Shown here piece after piece: positions 63,910-64,000 of a stretch of 64,000 nucleotides of DNA (positions are counted from its first letter, which is position 1; each line of letters starts with the position of its first letter). Source of the stretch: Ruegeria lacuscaerulensis. GTDB taxonomy: Bacteria > Pseudomonadota > Alphaproteobacteria > Rhodobacterales > Rhodobacteraceae. The position numbers were made by a program, and so were the translations under genes. Location: NCBI RefSeq assembly GCF_013034685.1, contig NZ_WQGO01000002.1:657086-721085 (forward strand). The letters run 5' to 3'. Below the pieces are notes generated by a model that saw only the letters and a list, made by a program, of their open reading frames with translations, made no database searches and had not been told where the DNA came from.

Positions 63910-64000
63910 GTGCTCAAAAAATCTTCTATCACAGCCTTCGCAATCGCCGCATTTTTGTCGCCTGCGGCTTATGCTGAGGAGTTTATCACGATTGGCACGG
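63910..64000 (+). CDS. TAXI-family TRAP transporter receptor, start only (runs off window)
   Basis: The first 30 codons only. GTG at 63910 follows AGGAG with a 7-base gap. The translation is a signal peptide (KKSSITAFAIAAFLSPAAYA) followed by EEFITIGTG, the conserved start of TAXI-type solute-binding proteins. It is divergent from the kinase/regulator pair, which probably controls it. The substrate is unknown. Confidence 0.75.
   Translation, partial: MLKKSSITAFAIAAFLSPAAYAEEFITIGT

Overview
The window looks like a chromosomal segment of a marine alphaproteobacterium of the roseobacter type (Rhodobacteraceae). This is an inference from the high GC content, the imp-type type VI secretion (T6SS) gene set, a NaChBac-type sodium channel, MttB-like methyltransferases, a dimethylglycine-dehydrogenase-like flavoenzyme and a TAXI/TRAP solute receptor. 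No rRNA, tRNA, CRISPR array or insertion sequence was seen.

Left edge (1-2.6 kb): the N-terminal part of a two-partner-secretion outer-membrane transporter, a membrane-anchored M15 peptidase and a small OmpA-domain protein. T6SS locus (2.6-34.2 kb): the kinase gene ppkA is on the + strand. Facing it is a long, tightly packed minus-strand series that in transcription order reads tssA, tssB, tssC, hcp, impE/tagJ, tssE, tssF, tssG, clpV, an unknown lysine-rich protein, a voltage-gated sodium channel, a giant TssB-acidic repeat-TssC fusion, vgrG, a small unknown protein, PAAR, fha, tssK, tssL, tssM, tagF and pppA. All core parts are present: membrane complex, baseplate, sheath, tube, spike, ATPase and the PpkA/PppA/Fha/TagF control module. 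The unusual parts are the fusion protein, the sodium channel coupled to it, and the unknown protein upstream of both.

Divergent from tssA (34.6-37.9 kb) is an operon for a secreted protein, ExbB, two ExbD proteins and a TonB-like protein. The periplasmic end of the TonB-like protein resembles that of PpkA, so this looks like an envelope energy or sensing accessory of the T6SS.

Middle region (38-47.7 kb): a GntR regulator, two unknown proteins, a pair of paralogous secreted proteins, an ECF-type sigma factor with a C-terminal extension next to a short-chain dehydrogenase, and an OmpR-type two-component system. Direct repeats of TTGTATCAA with a 9-bp period lie upstream of both secreted paralogues and of the kinase, which suggests one regulon.

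Right region (48-64 kb): catabolic genes. A GntR regulator precedes a DapA-family lyase, an aldehyde dehydrogenase and an amine-oxidising flavoprotein. Two MttB-family methyltransferases without pyrrolysine follow, with GlxA-like and LysR regulators and a dimethylglycine/sarcosine-dehydrogenase-like enzyme, so N-methylated amines are likely substrates. The window ends with a FixJ/FixL-type two-component system divergent from the start of a TAXI transporter receptor gene.
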